From Rhodococcus tukisamuensis NBRC 100609 (GTDB taxonomy: Bacteria; Actinomycetota; Actinomycetes; Mycobacteriales; Mycobacteriaceae), in the NCBI RefSeq assembly GCF_001894985.1, contig NZ_BCXG01000023.1:19006-83005 (forward strand): 64,000 nucleotides of DNA, in the 5' to 3' direction. The notes below the pieces were generated by a model, which searched no databases, was not told the DNA's origin, and saw only the letters and a program-made list of their open reading frames with translations. The position numbers were made by a program, and so were the translations under genes. Shown piece by piece: positions 54,473 through 64,000 of this stretch; within the stretch, counting starts at the first letter, position 1, and the number at the start of each line of letters is the position of its first letter.

Positions 54473-55381
54473 ATGTCCGTCGAGACCGCGCCCGCGCCGA
54501 CCGTGGCGGAACCCGACCACCTCCTGCTGCAGGCGCGGAACGTCGAGTTCGACTGGTCGGACCTGCCGATGCACTGGATCCCGGGCGACCCCTTCGCGAC
54601 CCACGTGTTCAACGTGCTGCACCTGCTGCTGCCCGCCGGCGAGGACTGGTTCGTCGAGACCTTCAAGGAGGCGCTCCCGCTGATCGAGGACGAGGAGCTG
54701 CGCGCCGACGTCGCCGGCTTCATCGGCCAGGAGGCGATGCACTCGCACGCCCACACCGGCGTGCTCTCGCACCTCAAGGACAGGGGCCTGGACCCGACGC
54801 CGTTCACAGACCAGATGGAGTGGGTGTTCGGCAAGCTCCTCGGACCGCGACCGTTCACCGCGGGGCGCAGGGAGAACTACCTGGTCGAGCGGCTCGCGCT
54901 GATCGCGGCGATCGAGCACCTGACCGCGTTCCTCGGCGACTGGGTGCTCAACGCCAAGGGCCTCGACCGGGCCAACCCGCACCCGACGATGCTGGACCTG
55001 CTGCGCTGGCACGGCAGCGAGGAGGTCGAGCACCGCGCCGTCGCCTACGACGTGATGCGGTACTTCGACAAGCGGGAGTCCCGGCGCCTGCGCACCCAGC
55101 TGATCGCCACCCCGGCCATCGTCTACCTGTGGGTGCGCGGCACCCGGTTCCTGATGGCGAACGACCCCGAGCTGGCGAGTTGGGCACCGCACCGCCGCAA
55201 GCCGCACTGGTCCGACTTCCGGGCGGCGGGCCGGCGCGGCGTGCTGCCGGGGACCCGGGAGGTGGTGGTGCGGATGGGCCGTTACTTCGGCCGCAACTAC
55301 CACCCCTCACACGAGGGGTCGACGGCCCAGGCGGTCGCGTATCTCGCCGCCTCCCCGGCCGCGCAGGCCGCGACCCGGTAG
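54473..55381 (+). CDS. predicted metal-dependent hydrolase (PF10118-like), likely ferritin-like di-iron helical bundle
   Basis: 302 residues from ATG 54473 with an AGGGGAG site. Metal-ligand patterns are ExxH in QEAMHSHAH, EH in IAAIEHLTAF and ExxEH in GSEEVEHRAVAYD, i.e. paired carboxylate/His motifs of a di-iron four-helix bundle. Annotated homologues are called metal-dependent hydrolases, but next to an iron-sulfur flavin reductase an oxygenase or desaturase role is more attractive (inference). First gene of a three-gene operon inserted between dciA and gyrB. Confidence 0.8.
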   Translation: MSVETAPAPTVAEPDHLLLQARNVEFDWSDLPMHWIPGDPFATHVFNVLHLLLPAGEDWFVETFKEALPLIEDEELRADVAGFIGQEAMHSHAHTGVLSHLKDRGLDPTPFTDQMEWVFGKLLGPRPFTAGRRENYLVERLALIAAIEHLTAFLGDWVLNAKGLDRANPHPTMLDLLRWHGSEEVEHRAVAYDVMRYFDKRESRRLRTQLIATPAIVYLWVRGTRFLMANDPELASWAPHRRKPHWSDFRAAGRRGVLPGTREVVVRMGRYFGRNYHPSHEGSTAQAVAYLAASPAAQAATR

Positions 55382-55392
55382 CGCCGCCCTCG

Positions 55393-56499
55393 ATGACGAT
55401 CATGACGAACGTGCCCGACGCGAACGTCGCGCCCCCGCGGGACCTGCGCGGCCGGGCCCGCGGCGACCGGGTGATGTCCGCGATAAAACTGTTGGCGGAC
55501 AAATACTTTCGGATTCTCGAGCGGCACGAATACAACCCCGACCATGCCGGGCGCAACCCGGACTCCGCGATGACCCTGACGGTGACGGCGCGTGAGGTCG
55601 TCGCGCTCGACGAGAACGTCGCCGCGCTCACCTTCGCGGCCCCCGGCGGCGGCGACCTGCCGGCCTGGCAGCCGGGCTGTCACCTCGACTTCCACCTGCC
55701 CTCCGGGCGGCGTCGCCAGTACTCGCTGTGCGGGGACCCCGCGGACCGCTCCCGCTACCGCATCGCGGTCCGGGCGATTCCGGGCGGCGGTGGCGGGTCC
55801 GTCGAGATGCACGGCCTGCGGCCCGGCACCACGGTGACCGTCCGCGGCCCCCGCAACGGCTTCCCCTTCGTCGGGCACGGGCGCGCGCTGTTCGTCGCCG
55901 GCGGCATCGGGATCACCCCGATCCTGGCGATGGTGCGCGCGGCGCGGGACGCCGGGATGGACTGGCAGTTCGTGTACTCGGGGCGCTCCCGCGAGTCGAT
56001 GCCCTTCCTCGACGAGATCGAGTCATGGGATCCGGCAAGGGTTTTCGTTCGTCCCGACGACGAGTTCGGGATCCCGGCCGCCCAGGACCTGCTGGGCCGG
56101 GCACCGGCCGGCGGCGCCGTCTACTGCTGCGGTCCGACGCCCATGCTCGAACTGGTGCGCACCGCGTTCCCCGACACCCCGGCGACCGCACTGCACTTCG
56201 AGCGGTTCGGTGCGCCGCCGGTGCTCGACGGGACCGCATTCGAGGTCGAACTCGCGGGCAGCGGCGAGGTGCTCACGGTGCCCGCGGACCGGTCCGCGCT
56301 CGACGTGATCAGGGAGCGACTGCCCGGCGTCGGCTACTCCTGCCAGCAGGGGTTCTGCGGCACCTGCCGGGTGCGGGTGCTCGGCGGCACCCCCGAGCAC
56401 CGCGAGACGCGGCTGAGCGCGGCCGAGCAGGAGACCGAGATGTTGATCTGTGTGTCCCGATCCGCCGGCGATCGCCTGGTCCTGGATCTCCAGACGTGA
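55393..56499 (+). CDS. phthalate-dioxygenase-reductase-like oxidoreductase (FMN, NAD, C-terminal [2Fe-2S])
   Basis: 368 residues. After a basic N-terminal extension come the flavin-binding domain (RRQYSLCGDP), the NAD-binding domain (FVAGGIGITPILAM; YCCGPTPML) and a plant-type ferredoxin with CQQGFCGTC and a downstream Cys in MLICVSR. It passes electrons from NAD(P)H to an oxygenase. The preceding di-iron-like protein, 11 bp upstream, is the obvious partner. The start is ATG 55393 with no strong ribosome-binding site, suggesting translational coupling. Confidence 0.92.
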   Translation: MTIMTNVPDANVAPPRDLRGRARGDRVMSAIKLLADKYFRILERHEYNPDHAGRNPDSAMTLTVTAREVVALDENVAALTFAAPGGGDLPAWQPGCHLDFHLPSGRRRQYSLCGDPADRSRYRIAVRAIPGGGGGSVEMHGLRPGTTVTVRGPRNGFPFVGHGRALFVAGGIGITPILAMVRAARDAGMDWQFVYSGRSRESMPFLDEIESWDPARVFVRPDDEFGIPAAQDLLGRAPAGGAVYCCGPTPMLELVRTAFPDTPATALHFERFGAPPVLDGTAFEVELAGSGEVLTVPADRSALDVIRERLPGVGYSCQQGFCGTCRVRVLGGTPEHRETRLSAAEQETEMLICVSRSAGDRLVLDLQT

Positions 56500-56509
56500 G
56501 GAACAGTGA

Positions 56510-57466
56510 ATGAGCAACAGCAGCAACGGATCCCGCTCGGTCCGACCGGCCGTCGCATCGACCGTCGGCAACGGTGACGTCGAACTGGCCGTATTCGAGC
56601 AGGGAAACCCGAACGGTCCCACGCTGGTGCTGGTGCACGGCTGGCCGGACACCCACCAGTTGTGGGAGCACGTGGTGCCGCGACTGGCGGAGAGGTTCCG
56701 GGTGGTCAGCTACGACAGCCGCGGCGCAGGCCGCAGCACCGTGCCGGCCGCCGTGTCGGCCTACCGGCTCGAGTTGATCGCCCAGGACCTGTTCGCGGTG
56801 ATCGACGCGGTCAGCCCGGCCGCGCCGGTGCACGTGCTCGCCCACGACTGGGGTTCGGTCGAGTCCTGGGAGGCGGTGTGCGAGCCCGACGCCGGTCGCC
56901 GCATCGCGTCGTTCACCTCGATCTCCGGCCCGAACCTCGACCACCTCGGCACCTGGGCCCGCGAGGGGTTCGCCGACCCGAGCCCCCGCCGGATCCGGGA
57001 CCGGCTCACGCAGGCCCTGGCGTCGGCGTACACCGTGCTCTTCCAGATTCCCGTGCTGGGCCCGCTGCCGTTCCGGCTCGGTCTGGACCGGCTGTGGCCG
57101 ACGTTCCTGCGGTTCTTCGACGGACTCGACCCCGCCCTGGTCCCGACCGCGCCGACACTGCGCGCGGACATGGTCAACGGCCTCAAGCTCTACCGGGCGA
57201 ACATCCGGCCGCGTCTCGGCGCGCCGCGGGAGCGCCGCACGGACGTGCCGGTGCAGTTGATCCTCAACGCCAACGACCGCGCGGTCCGTCCGGTGGGTTT
57301 CCAGGACACCGAGAAGTGGGCCCCCGACCTGCGGCGTCGGGTGATCCCGGCCGGGCACTGGTCGCCGATCTCGCACGCCGCGGAGGTGGCCCGGCTGACC
57401 GCGGAGTTCGTCGAGGACGTGCTCGACCGTGAGGCCGTGACGGACGCCGACGCGGTCGAGTCCTGA
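56510..57466 (+). CDS. alpha/beta hydrolase, epoxide hydrolase-like (EphD N-terminal type)
   Basis: 318 residues. Oxyanion-hole HGWPDTHQLW; nucleophile in LAHDWGSVESW (Asp, as in epoxide hydrolases); acid in NANDRAVRP; His base in PAGHWSPISH. Resembles the hydrolase half of mycobacterial EphD without its SDR half. It starts 10 bp after the reductase. An operon of oxygenase, reductase and epoxide hydrolase would suit oxidation of an unsaturated lipid followed by ring opening; this is inference. Confidence 0.87.
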   Translation: MSNSSNGSRSVRPAVASTVGNGDVELAVFEQGNPNGPTLVLVHGWPDTHQLWEHVVPRLAERFRVVSYDSRGAGRSTVPAAVSAYRLELIAQDLFAVIDAVSPAAPVHVLAHDWGSVESWEAVCEPDAGRRIASFTSISGPNLDHLGTWAREGFADPSPRRIRDRLTQALASAYTVLFQIPVLGPLPFRLGLDRLWPTFLRFFDGLDPALVPTAPTLRADMVNGLKLYRANIRPRLGAPRERRTDVPVQLILNANDRAVRPVGFQDTEKWAPDLRRRVIPAGHWSPISHAAEVARLTAEFVEDVLDREAVTDADAVES

Positions 57467-57563
57467 CCCGATCCACCCAGGCCGGAACCTACCGGGGTCG
57501 TCGAAAATGCGCTGACGGGGACGTCAGGGGTGTCGTAGGCGCTCCCGGTCACGCGCGTACAAG

Positions 57564-59672
<2,109 letters not shown>

Positions 59673-60027
59673 GAGACCCAGGGAACCGAGCCGGGCGCGT
59701 GTGAAGTGAATCACTTTGGCGCCCGGCTCGGCGCAATCCGGAGAAGCTGGTGGGGTACGACGGCACCAGTGGGCCTGATATGGCGCAATTGCGACCGTTG
59801 TGCCGGGATTGTCCTGACGCCTGCGGGATTGGCCGGGCCGTTCGATCACGGCGTCATAACGACTCGAGAACAATAAGGCACGCGCCGGGGTCTCGGAGCC
59901 TCTAGACTCCGGAGCCGCCGAGGAGTCAGTCCTCGACTCCCTCCACCGAACAGTCGTTCTGTGGTCCGGGGGGGCGGCACGAGTACGGGAACTTGTGCCG
60001 GACCTGGGTGGAAAGTGAGTTTGGAAG
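59673..60027. other. 355-bp gyrB-conservon intergenic region
   Basis: The first 60 bp contains the gyrB terminator. The rest should hold the promoter of the sensor-kinase operon, but no convincing -35/-10 pair was found; a short AT-rich stretch with ATAACG lies near 59856. No gene recognised. Confidence 0.6.
59686..59731 (+). terminator. gyrB terminator
   Basis: Perfect 13-bp arms CCGAGCCGGGCGC (59686-59698) and complement (59719-59731) enclose an inner AAGTGA/TCACTT stem. It lies 14 bp after the gyrB stop and separates gyrB from the next operon. Confidence 0.88.
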
Positions 60028-63006
60028 ATGAAGACGCAGTCGCCGCCTGTCAACAGGCCGTGGAACCTCGAGGGCTGGGGTCTGCGATGGAAGGTCACCG
60101 CGGTGGTCGCGCTACCGATCACCGCGGCGATGGTGCTCGGTGGGCTCCGCGTGCAGGACCAGCTCAGCACCGCCGCCCACTTCAGCGAGGCCGCGACGCG
60201 AACCTCCATCGTCGCGCCGCTGCTGGACATGGACGTCGCGACCGGCTTCCTCATCGCCAACTACCTCTCCCGGCAGGGGTCGCCGACCGACGACGCCGCG
60301 CAGGTCAGCAGGACGATCGAGGCGATGCGCGAGGCGGTCGCGGACCCCGAGATGGATCCCGACCTGGTGGCCTCCGTGGACCGGGTGATCGGCGACACCG
60401 AGGCGCTCCGCGGCGACATGACGAAACTGTCGCTCGACGACCTCGGTGCCCGGACGGCGGCGATCCAGTCGGACGCGGCGAAGACCGTCATCGAGGCCAT
60501 CGCGCCCATCGGTGACGAGACGATCCTCAACGAGGGAACCCGGCTGATCGACGCCTGGGCCGCGCAGCGCCGTCTCTTCGACCAGACGCTCGCGATCATC
60601 AAGCGCTATCAGGATCCGAACATCACCGACGGCGAGCTGGCTGCCGGCATCGGCGCCGAGCTGGCCATGATCGACATCCTGGCCCGCTACTTCCCGGAGG
60701 ACGACCCCAACCTGGCCGCTCTGCGGCAGGCGGTCAACACCCGCAGCGAACTGATGCTGAACACGCCGGCCGGTACGCCGCCGAAGCTCGAGATGCATCA
60801 GACGATGCTCGACAGCCAGTCGATCTACACCCCGCTGATCAAGAGCTCGACCGCCAAGATCATCGACCTGGTGGCCGCGAAGGCCAGCGAGACCCGTTCC
60901 GCGGCAGTGCAGGCCGCCGTCGTGGTGCTCGCCACGCTGCTCGCCACGATCCTGCTGGGCCTGCTTGTCGCGCGGTCACTGATCCGCCCGATCAACCGGC
61001 TCCGGCGCGGGGCGATCAAGGTCGCCGACGAGGACCTCCCCAACGCGCTCGAGCGGATCAAGGTCGGCGACACCTCCGCGGTCACCGACTTCGAGCCGAT
61101 CCCGGTGCACACCACCGAGGAGATCGGCACGCTCGCCCGCGCTGTCGACGACATGCACGGTCAGGCACTCAAGCTGGCCGGGGAGCAGGCGCAACTGCGC
61201 CTGCAGATCGGCGACATGTTCGAGACCCTCGCCCGGCGCAGCAAGTCGCTGGTCGACCAGCAGCTCGGCCTGATCGAGAACCTCGAGTTCGAGGAGAAGG
61301 ATCCCCGGCGGCTCGAGAGCCTCTTCCGGCTCGACCACCTCGCGGCCCGCATGCGCCGAAACGGCGAGAACCTGCTGATCCTCTCCGGTACTCGCACCCG
61401 CCGCGGCCACTCCGAACCCGTCCAGGTCGGCGACGTCCTGCGCGCCGCGATGTCCGAGGTCGAGGACTACCAGCGGGTCGAGGTCGGCAACACGCCGCAG
61501 GGCGCGATCGCGGGTGCCGTCGCCACGGACATCGTGCACCTGCTGGCCGAACTGCTGGACAACTCGCTGCGCGCGTCCCCGCCCGAGTCCAAGGTGACGT
61601 TCAACTTCGCCCGCGCCGTCGACGGCGGGCTGCTGCTCGAGATCTCCGACCGCGGCATCGGCATCCAGCCGGCGGAGCTGGCAAAGATCAACGAGCGGCT
61701 CGCGTCCGGCGGCGAGGTGAGCGCCGAGACGGCCCGCCACATGGGCCTGTACGTGATCAGCGAGCTCGCCGCGCAGCACGGACTGACGGTCCGGATGCGT
61801 CCGACCTTCGACACGATGCGGAACCAGGGCGTCACGACGAGCGTGCACATCCCACACACCGTGATGGTGTCGCCGCTGGCGCTGGCGATGACCGGGCCGC
61901 AGGCGTCCGTGGATGCCTACGGCGAGGAGCCGGCTCCTCGGCCCCGGCCCGCAGCGCCCATGGCCCAGGTGCCTCAGCCGCAGACGCAGGCGCTTCAGAC
62001 GCAGGCGCCTCAGTCTCAGGTGCCCGAGTCTCAGGTGCCCGAGACGCGGTCGGGGCCCGTGGTCCCGGTAACCGTCACACTGGGTCCCGGCCCACTGACG
62101 TTGGCGCCCGGCACCGAGGTACCCAGCGCCCAGCCTCCTGCCGCCCAGCCTCCTGCCGCCCAGCCTCCTGCCGCCCAGCCTCCTGCCGCCGAGCCTCCTG
62201 CCGCCGAGCCTCCTGCCGCCGAGCCTCCTGCCGCCGAGCCTCCTGCCGCCGAGCAGCCCGGTCTGCCGCAGCGCACCCCGGGCGTCGCGGCCGGGTTCAC
62301 CGAGGGCGCCCCCGAGCGTCCCGACGGGCCCCGGCCCCCGGAGCGCACACCCGACCGCCCGGCGGCGCTGCCGCAGCGTGCACCCGGGCCCACGGCGGCG
62401 CCTCCGCAGCGTGTCCCCGAGTCCACGGTGGCGCTGCCGCGGCGGACCCCCGGTGCCACACCAGGCCTGCCACCGCGGAGCGACCTGGTGGCTGGGCCGG
62501 TCACGCCGGCCGCCACCCCGGATCCGGTCGTCGGTCCGTCACCCGTCACCGGCCCGGACAACGACGACCCGGCCCGGGCGAGGCGACACCGCTACCGCCT
62601 GAACTCCGAAAAGACGGCGTCGTTCTTCATGGCCCGACCGCGGGTCGAGGAGCCGCCGGCGCTGCTCTCCACCGAGACGACACCGATCTTCATGGGGATG
62701 GTCTCCGATTGGCTGACAGACCCCATCTCGGCAGAGGGAAACCGGGCCTGGAAGTCCGCTGCGGACGTAGGCTGGGACGCCGCCAACCGGGCCGCCGGGC
62801 CACGCGGCGAGTCGCGTACCGCTTCGGGGCTGCCGCAACGTCGACCCGGACACCGACTGGTTCCCGGCGGCGTCGACGGGGCTGACAAGATCAACACGCC
62901 GCCGAGGCTGCGCGACCCGGATGCGATCCGCGAGAAGCTCAGCAGGCACCAACAGGGCATCCGCGAGGGCCGCGCCGCCGGCCAGGCCGAACGCAACAGC
63001 ATCTAA
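60028..63006 (+). CDS. nitrate/sulfonate-sensing-type sensor histidine kinase of a conservon (CvnA-like)
   Basis: 992 residues. TM1 about 22-40, an extracellular all-helical sensing region (about 41-290), TM2 about 292-314, and a HAMP-like linker ([20 protein letters not shown]). Then a dimerisation region with [14 protein letters not shown] (His near 437) and an ATPase domain: N-box [16 protein letters not shown]1 SDRGIGI, and an abbreviated G2 at HMGLYVI. A long Pro/Ala/Gln-rich tail (about 640-860) contains 15-bp repeats. Such kinases head four-gene conservons in Streptomyces; phosphotransfer targets are not established and no response regulator is adjacent. Confidence 0.9.
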   Translation: MKTQSPPVNRPWNLEGWGLRWKVTAVVALPITAAMVLGGLRVQDQLSTAAHFSEAATRTSIVAPLLDMDVATGFLIANYLSRQGSPTDDAAQVSRTIEAMREAVADPEMDPDLVASVDRVIGDTEALRGDMTKLSLDDLGARTAAIQSDAAKTVIEAIAPIGDETILNEGTRLIDAWAAQRRLFDQTLAIIKRYQDPNITDGELAAGIGAELAMIDILARYFPEDDPNLAALRQAVNTRSELMLNTPAGTPPKLEMHQTMLDSQSIYTPLIKSSTAKIIDLVAAKASETRSAAVQAAVVVLATLLATILLGLLVARSLIRPINRLRRGAIKVADEDLPNALERIKVGDTSAVTDFEPIPVHTTEEIGTLARAVDDMHGQALKLAGEQAQLRLQIGDMFETLARRSKSLVDQQLGLIENLEFEEKDPRRLESLFRLDHLAARMRRNGENLLILSGTRTRRGHSEPVQVGDVLRAAMSEVEDYQRVEVGNTPQGAIAGAVATDIVHLLAELLDNSLRASPPESKVTFNFARAVDGGLLLEISDRGIGIQPAELAKINERLASGGEVSAETARHMGLYVISELAAQHGLTVRMRPTFDTMRNQGVTTSVHIPHTVMVSPLALAMTGPQASVDAYGEEPAPRPRPAAPMAQVPQPQTQALQTQAPQSQVPESQVPETRSGPVVPVTVTLGPGPLTLAPGTEVPSAQPPAAQPPAAQPPAAQPPAAEPPAAEPPAAEPPAAEPPAAEQPGLPQRTPGVAAGFTEGAPERPDGPRPPERTPDRPAALPQRAPGPTAAPPQRVPESTVALPRRTPGATPGLPPRSDLVAGPVTPAATPDPVVGPSPVTGPDNDDPARARRHRYRLNSEKTASFFMARPRVEEPPALLSTETTPIFMGMVSDWLTDPISAEGNRAWKSAADVGWDAANRAAGPRGESRTASGLPQRRPGHRLVPGGVDGADKINTPPRLRDPDAIREKLSRHQQGIREGRAAGQAERNSI
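62128..62247 (+). repeat. eight 15-bp tandem repeats in the kinase tail
   Basis: Four units GCCCAGCCTCCTGCC (AQPPA) followed by four GCCGAGCCTCCTGCC (AEPPA), differing by one base. The step change from Gln to Glu suggests two successive expansions of single units. Confidence 0.93.
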
Positions 63007-63014
63007 GGAGACAG

Positions 63015-63455
63015 ATGAACATGGATCAGGGATCCGAGCTCAACCTGGATCAGGGATCCGCGGGCCGCAGCTCGCTCGACTGGCTGGTCTCGAACTTCGC
63101 CCGCGACGTGCAGGGTGTCACCCACGCGGTGCTGGTGTCCGCGGACGGGCTGCTGATGGCGGCCAGTTCCCACCTGCCGGTGGACCGGGCCGAGCAGCTG
63201 GCGGCGGTGACCTCCGGGCTCGCGAGCCTGTCGGCAGGCGTTTCGCGGCTGTTCGAGGGCGGCGGAGTGCTCCAGTCGGTGGTCGAGATGCAGCGTGGCT
63301 ACCTGCTGCTGATGAGCGTCGGCGACGGCTCGCACCTGGCGACGCTGACGTCGGCGGGCTGCGACATCGGGCAGGTCGGCTACGAGATGGCGCTGCTGGT
63401 CGACCGTGTCGGCGCGTCCGTGCAGGCGGCGCCGCGGGCCGCCGTCGGGACCTGA
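63015..63455 (+). CDS. roadblock/LC7 domain protein (CvnB-like)
   Basis: 146 residues, 8 bp after the kinase with an AAGGAGA site. The LC7 fold covers [35 protein letters not shown] and the C-terminal [21 protein letters not shown]. In conservons it is thought to act as a regulator of the small GTPase. The first 20 residues contain two direct repeats of LDQGS-type sequence ([13 protein letters not shown]). Confidence 0.92.
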   Translation: MNMDQGSELNLDQGSAGRSSLDWLVSNFARDVQGVTHAVLVSADGLLMAASSHLPVDRAEQLAAVTSGLASLSAGVSRLFEGGGVLQSVVEMQRGYLLLMSVGDGSHLATLTSAGCDIGQVGYEMALLVDRVGASVQAAPRAAVGT

Positions 63456-63468
63456 CCGCGAGGTGGCC

Positions 63469-63846
63469 ATGGACGACAGCCAGAACTTCGCACGTGCCGG
63501 TGGCGGGCCGAGTCTGGTCCGGCCGTACTCGCTGACGTCCGGGCGTACCCTGCCGGCGGTCGAGTTGGCGCTCGAGGCGCTGATCCAGGCCCTGCCGGAC
63601 ACCGCGAACCGAAACTGGGAACTCGGGGACGTGGACGCGACGATCGTGGCATTGTGCGCACAGTCGCCGTCCGTGGCCGAGATCGCTGCCCGGGTCGGTG
63701 TGCCGATCGGTGTCGCGCGGGTGCTGGTCGCGGACCTGGTCGAGTCCGGTCAGTTGCGAATCCTGGCCACCCTGAAAGAAGACGCCAGCGACAGCGAACG
63801 TCGTGAACTCATTGAAAGGGTCCTCGGTGGACTTCGGAAAATCTAG
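63469..63846 (+). CDS. DUF742 family protein (CvnC-like)
   Basis: 125 residues from ATG 63469. N-terminal LVRPYSLTSGRT is the family signature, followed by a winged-helix-like SVAEIAARVGVPIGVARVLVADLVESG. Function unknown; always next to LC7 and GTPase genes. Its end overlaps the GTPase start by 20 bp. Confidence 0.9.
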   Translation: MDDSQNFARAGGGPSLVRPYSLTSGRTLPAVELALEALIQALPDTANRNWELGDVDATIVALCAQSPSVAEIAARVGVPIGVARVLVADLVESGQLRILATLKEDASDSERRELIERVLGGLRKI

Positions 63847-64000
63847 CGCGCAACCCGGCCGGGTGACGTCGACCAAGATCGTCGTGGCCGGGGGGTTCGG
63901 CGTCGGCAAGACCACGCTGGTCGGTGCGGTGTCCGAGATCGTGCCGTTGCGGACCGAGGCGTTGGTCACCGACGCTTCGGTCGGCGTCGACAACCTCAGC
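63827..64000 (+). CDS. ATP/GTP-binding protein of the conservon (CvnD-like), truncated by window end
   Basis: 58 residues visible from GTG 63827. VVAGGFGVGKTT is the P-loop and SEIVPLRTEALVTDASVGVD the following switch region of the bacterial Ras-like conservon GTPases. The remainder lies outside the window. Confidence 0.92.
   Translation, partial: MDFGKSSAQPGRVTSTKIVVAGGFGVGKTTLVGAVSEIVPLRTEALVTDASVGVDNLS

Overview
The window is GC-rich chromosomal DNA carrying the replication-origin neighbourhood of a mycolic-acid-type actinomycete (order Mycobacteriales; most like Rhodococcus or another Nocardiaceae). The evidence is gene order. The block pcnA - mutT4 - DUF6049 - mviN - sigM - anti-sigma - trxB - trxA - cwlM - GNAT - parB - parA - rsmG - jag - yidC - yidD - rnpA - rpmH - dnaA - dnaN - recF - dciA - gyrB follows the Mycobacterium tuberculosis order Rv3907c-Rv3924c / Rv0001-Rv0005. 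gnd sits between dnaN and recF, as in Nocardiaceae. No gene looks phage-derived, and I saw no insertion sequence, CRISPR array, rRNA or tRNA.

Left part (1-20.8 kb) is accessory metabolism and regulation: an aldehyde/alcohol dehydrogenase pair; a small secreted protein; a LysR/symporter divergon; a secreted HNH-nuclease lipoprotein next to an 18-bp tandem repeat; a tightly overlapping three-gene set (ThDP enzyme, SRPBCC-like protein, divergent KAS III) that looks like a small uncharacterised biosynthetic unit; the sigL/rslA pair; YqgE; a TetR/epimerase/MFS divergon with twin palindromic operators; a TetR/DUF418 operon; a WhiB gene; a 29-residue amphipathic peptide gene; a secreted DUF4185 protein (candidate D-arabinan hydrolase); and an Asp-nucleophile alpha/beta hydrolase.

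Middle part (20.8-47.1 kb) is the conserved oriC-left arm: tRNA CCA addition, lipid II flippase MurJ with pseudokinase, SigM and its anti-sigma factor, thioredoxin system, CwlM pseudo-amidase, ParAB, RsmG, and the rpmH-rnpA-yidD-yidC-jag operon. The conserved block is interrupted by a TetR/old-yellow-enzyme divergon and another TetR gene (31.3-34.0 kb). It is also interrupted, between rsmG and jag, by about 3.9 kb with no convincing gene. That gap carries five parS or parS-like sites, with two more inside parA and rsmG, plus many short direct and inverted repeats. I read it as an expanded ParB-loading (centromere-like) zone.

Right part (47.1-64 kb) has dnaA with DnaA boxes in its promoter; a 1.2-kb dnaA-dnaN intergenic region containing oriC with an 11-bp-phased CTCGAGG array; dnaN, gnd, recF, dciA; an inserted three-gene oxygenase-like operon (helical-bundle metal protein, iron-sulfur flavin reductase, epoxide-hydrolase-like protein) behind an operator-like palindrome; and gyrB. 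A conservon (sensor kinase, roadblock, DUF742, small GTPase) then stands where gyrA would be expected. The last gene runs off the window.

Start codons were chosen from Shine-Dalgarno sites, overlaps and family N-termini; where the ribosome-binding site is weak this is stated. No database search or computation was available; family names rest on motifs and recalled homologues.
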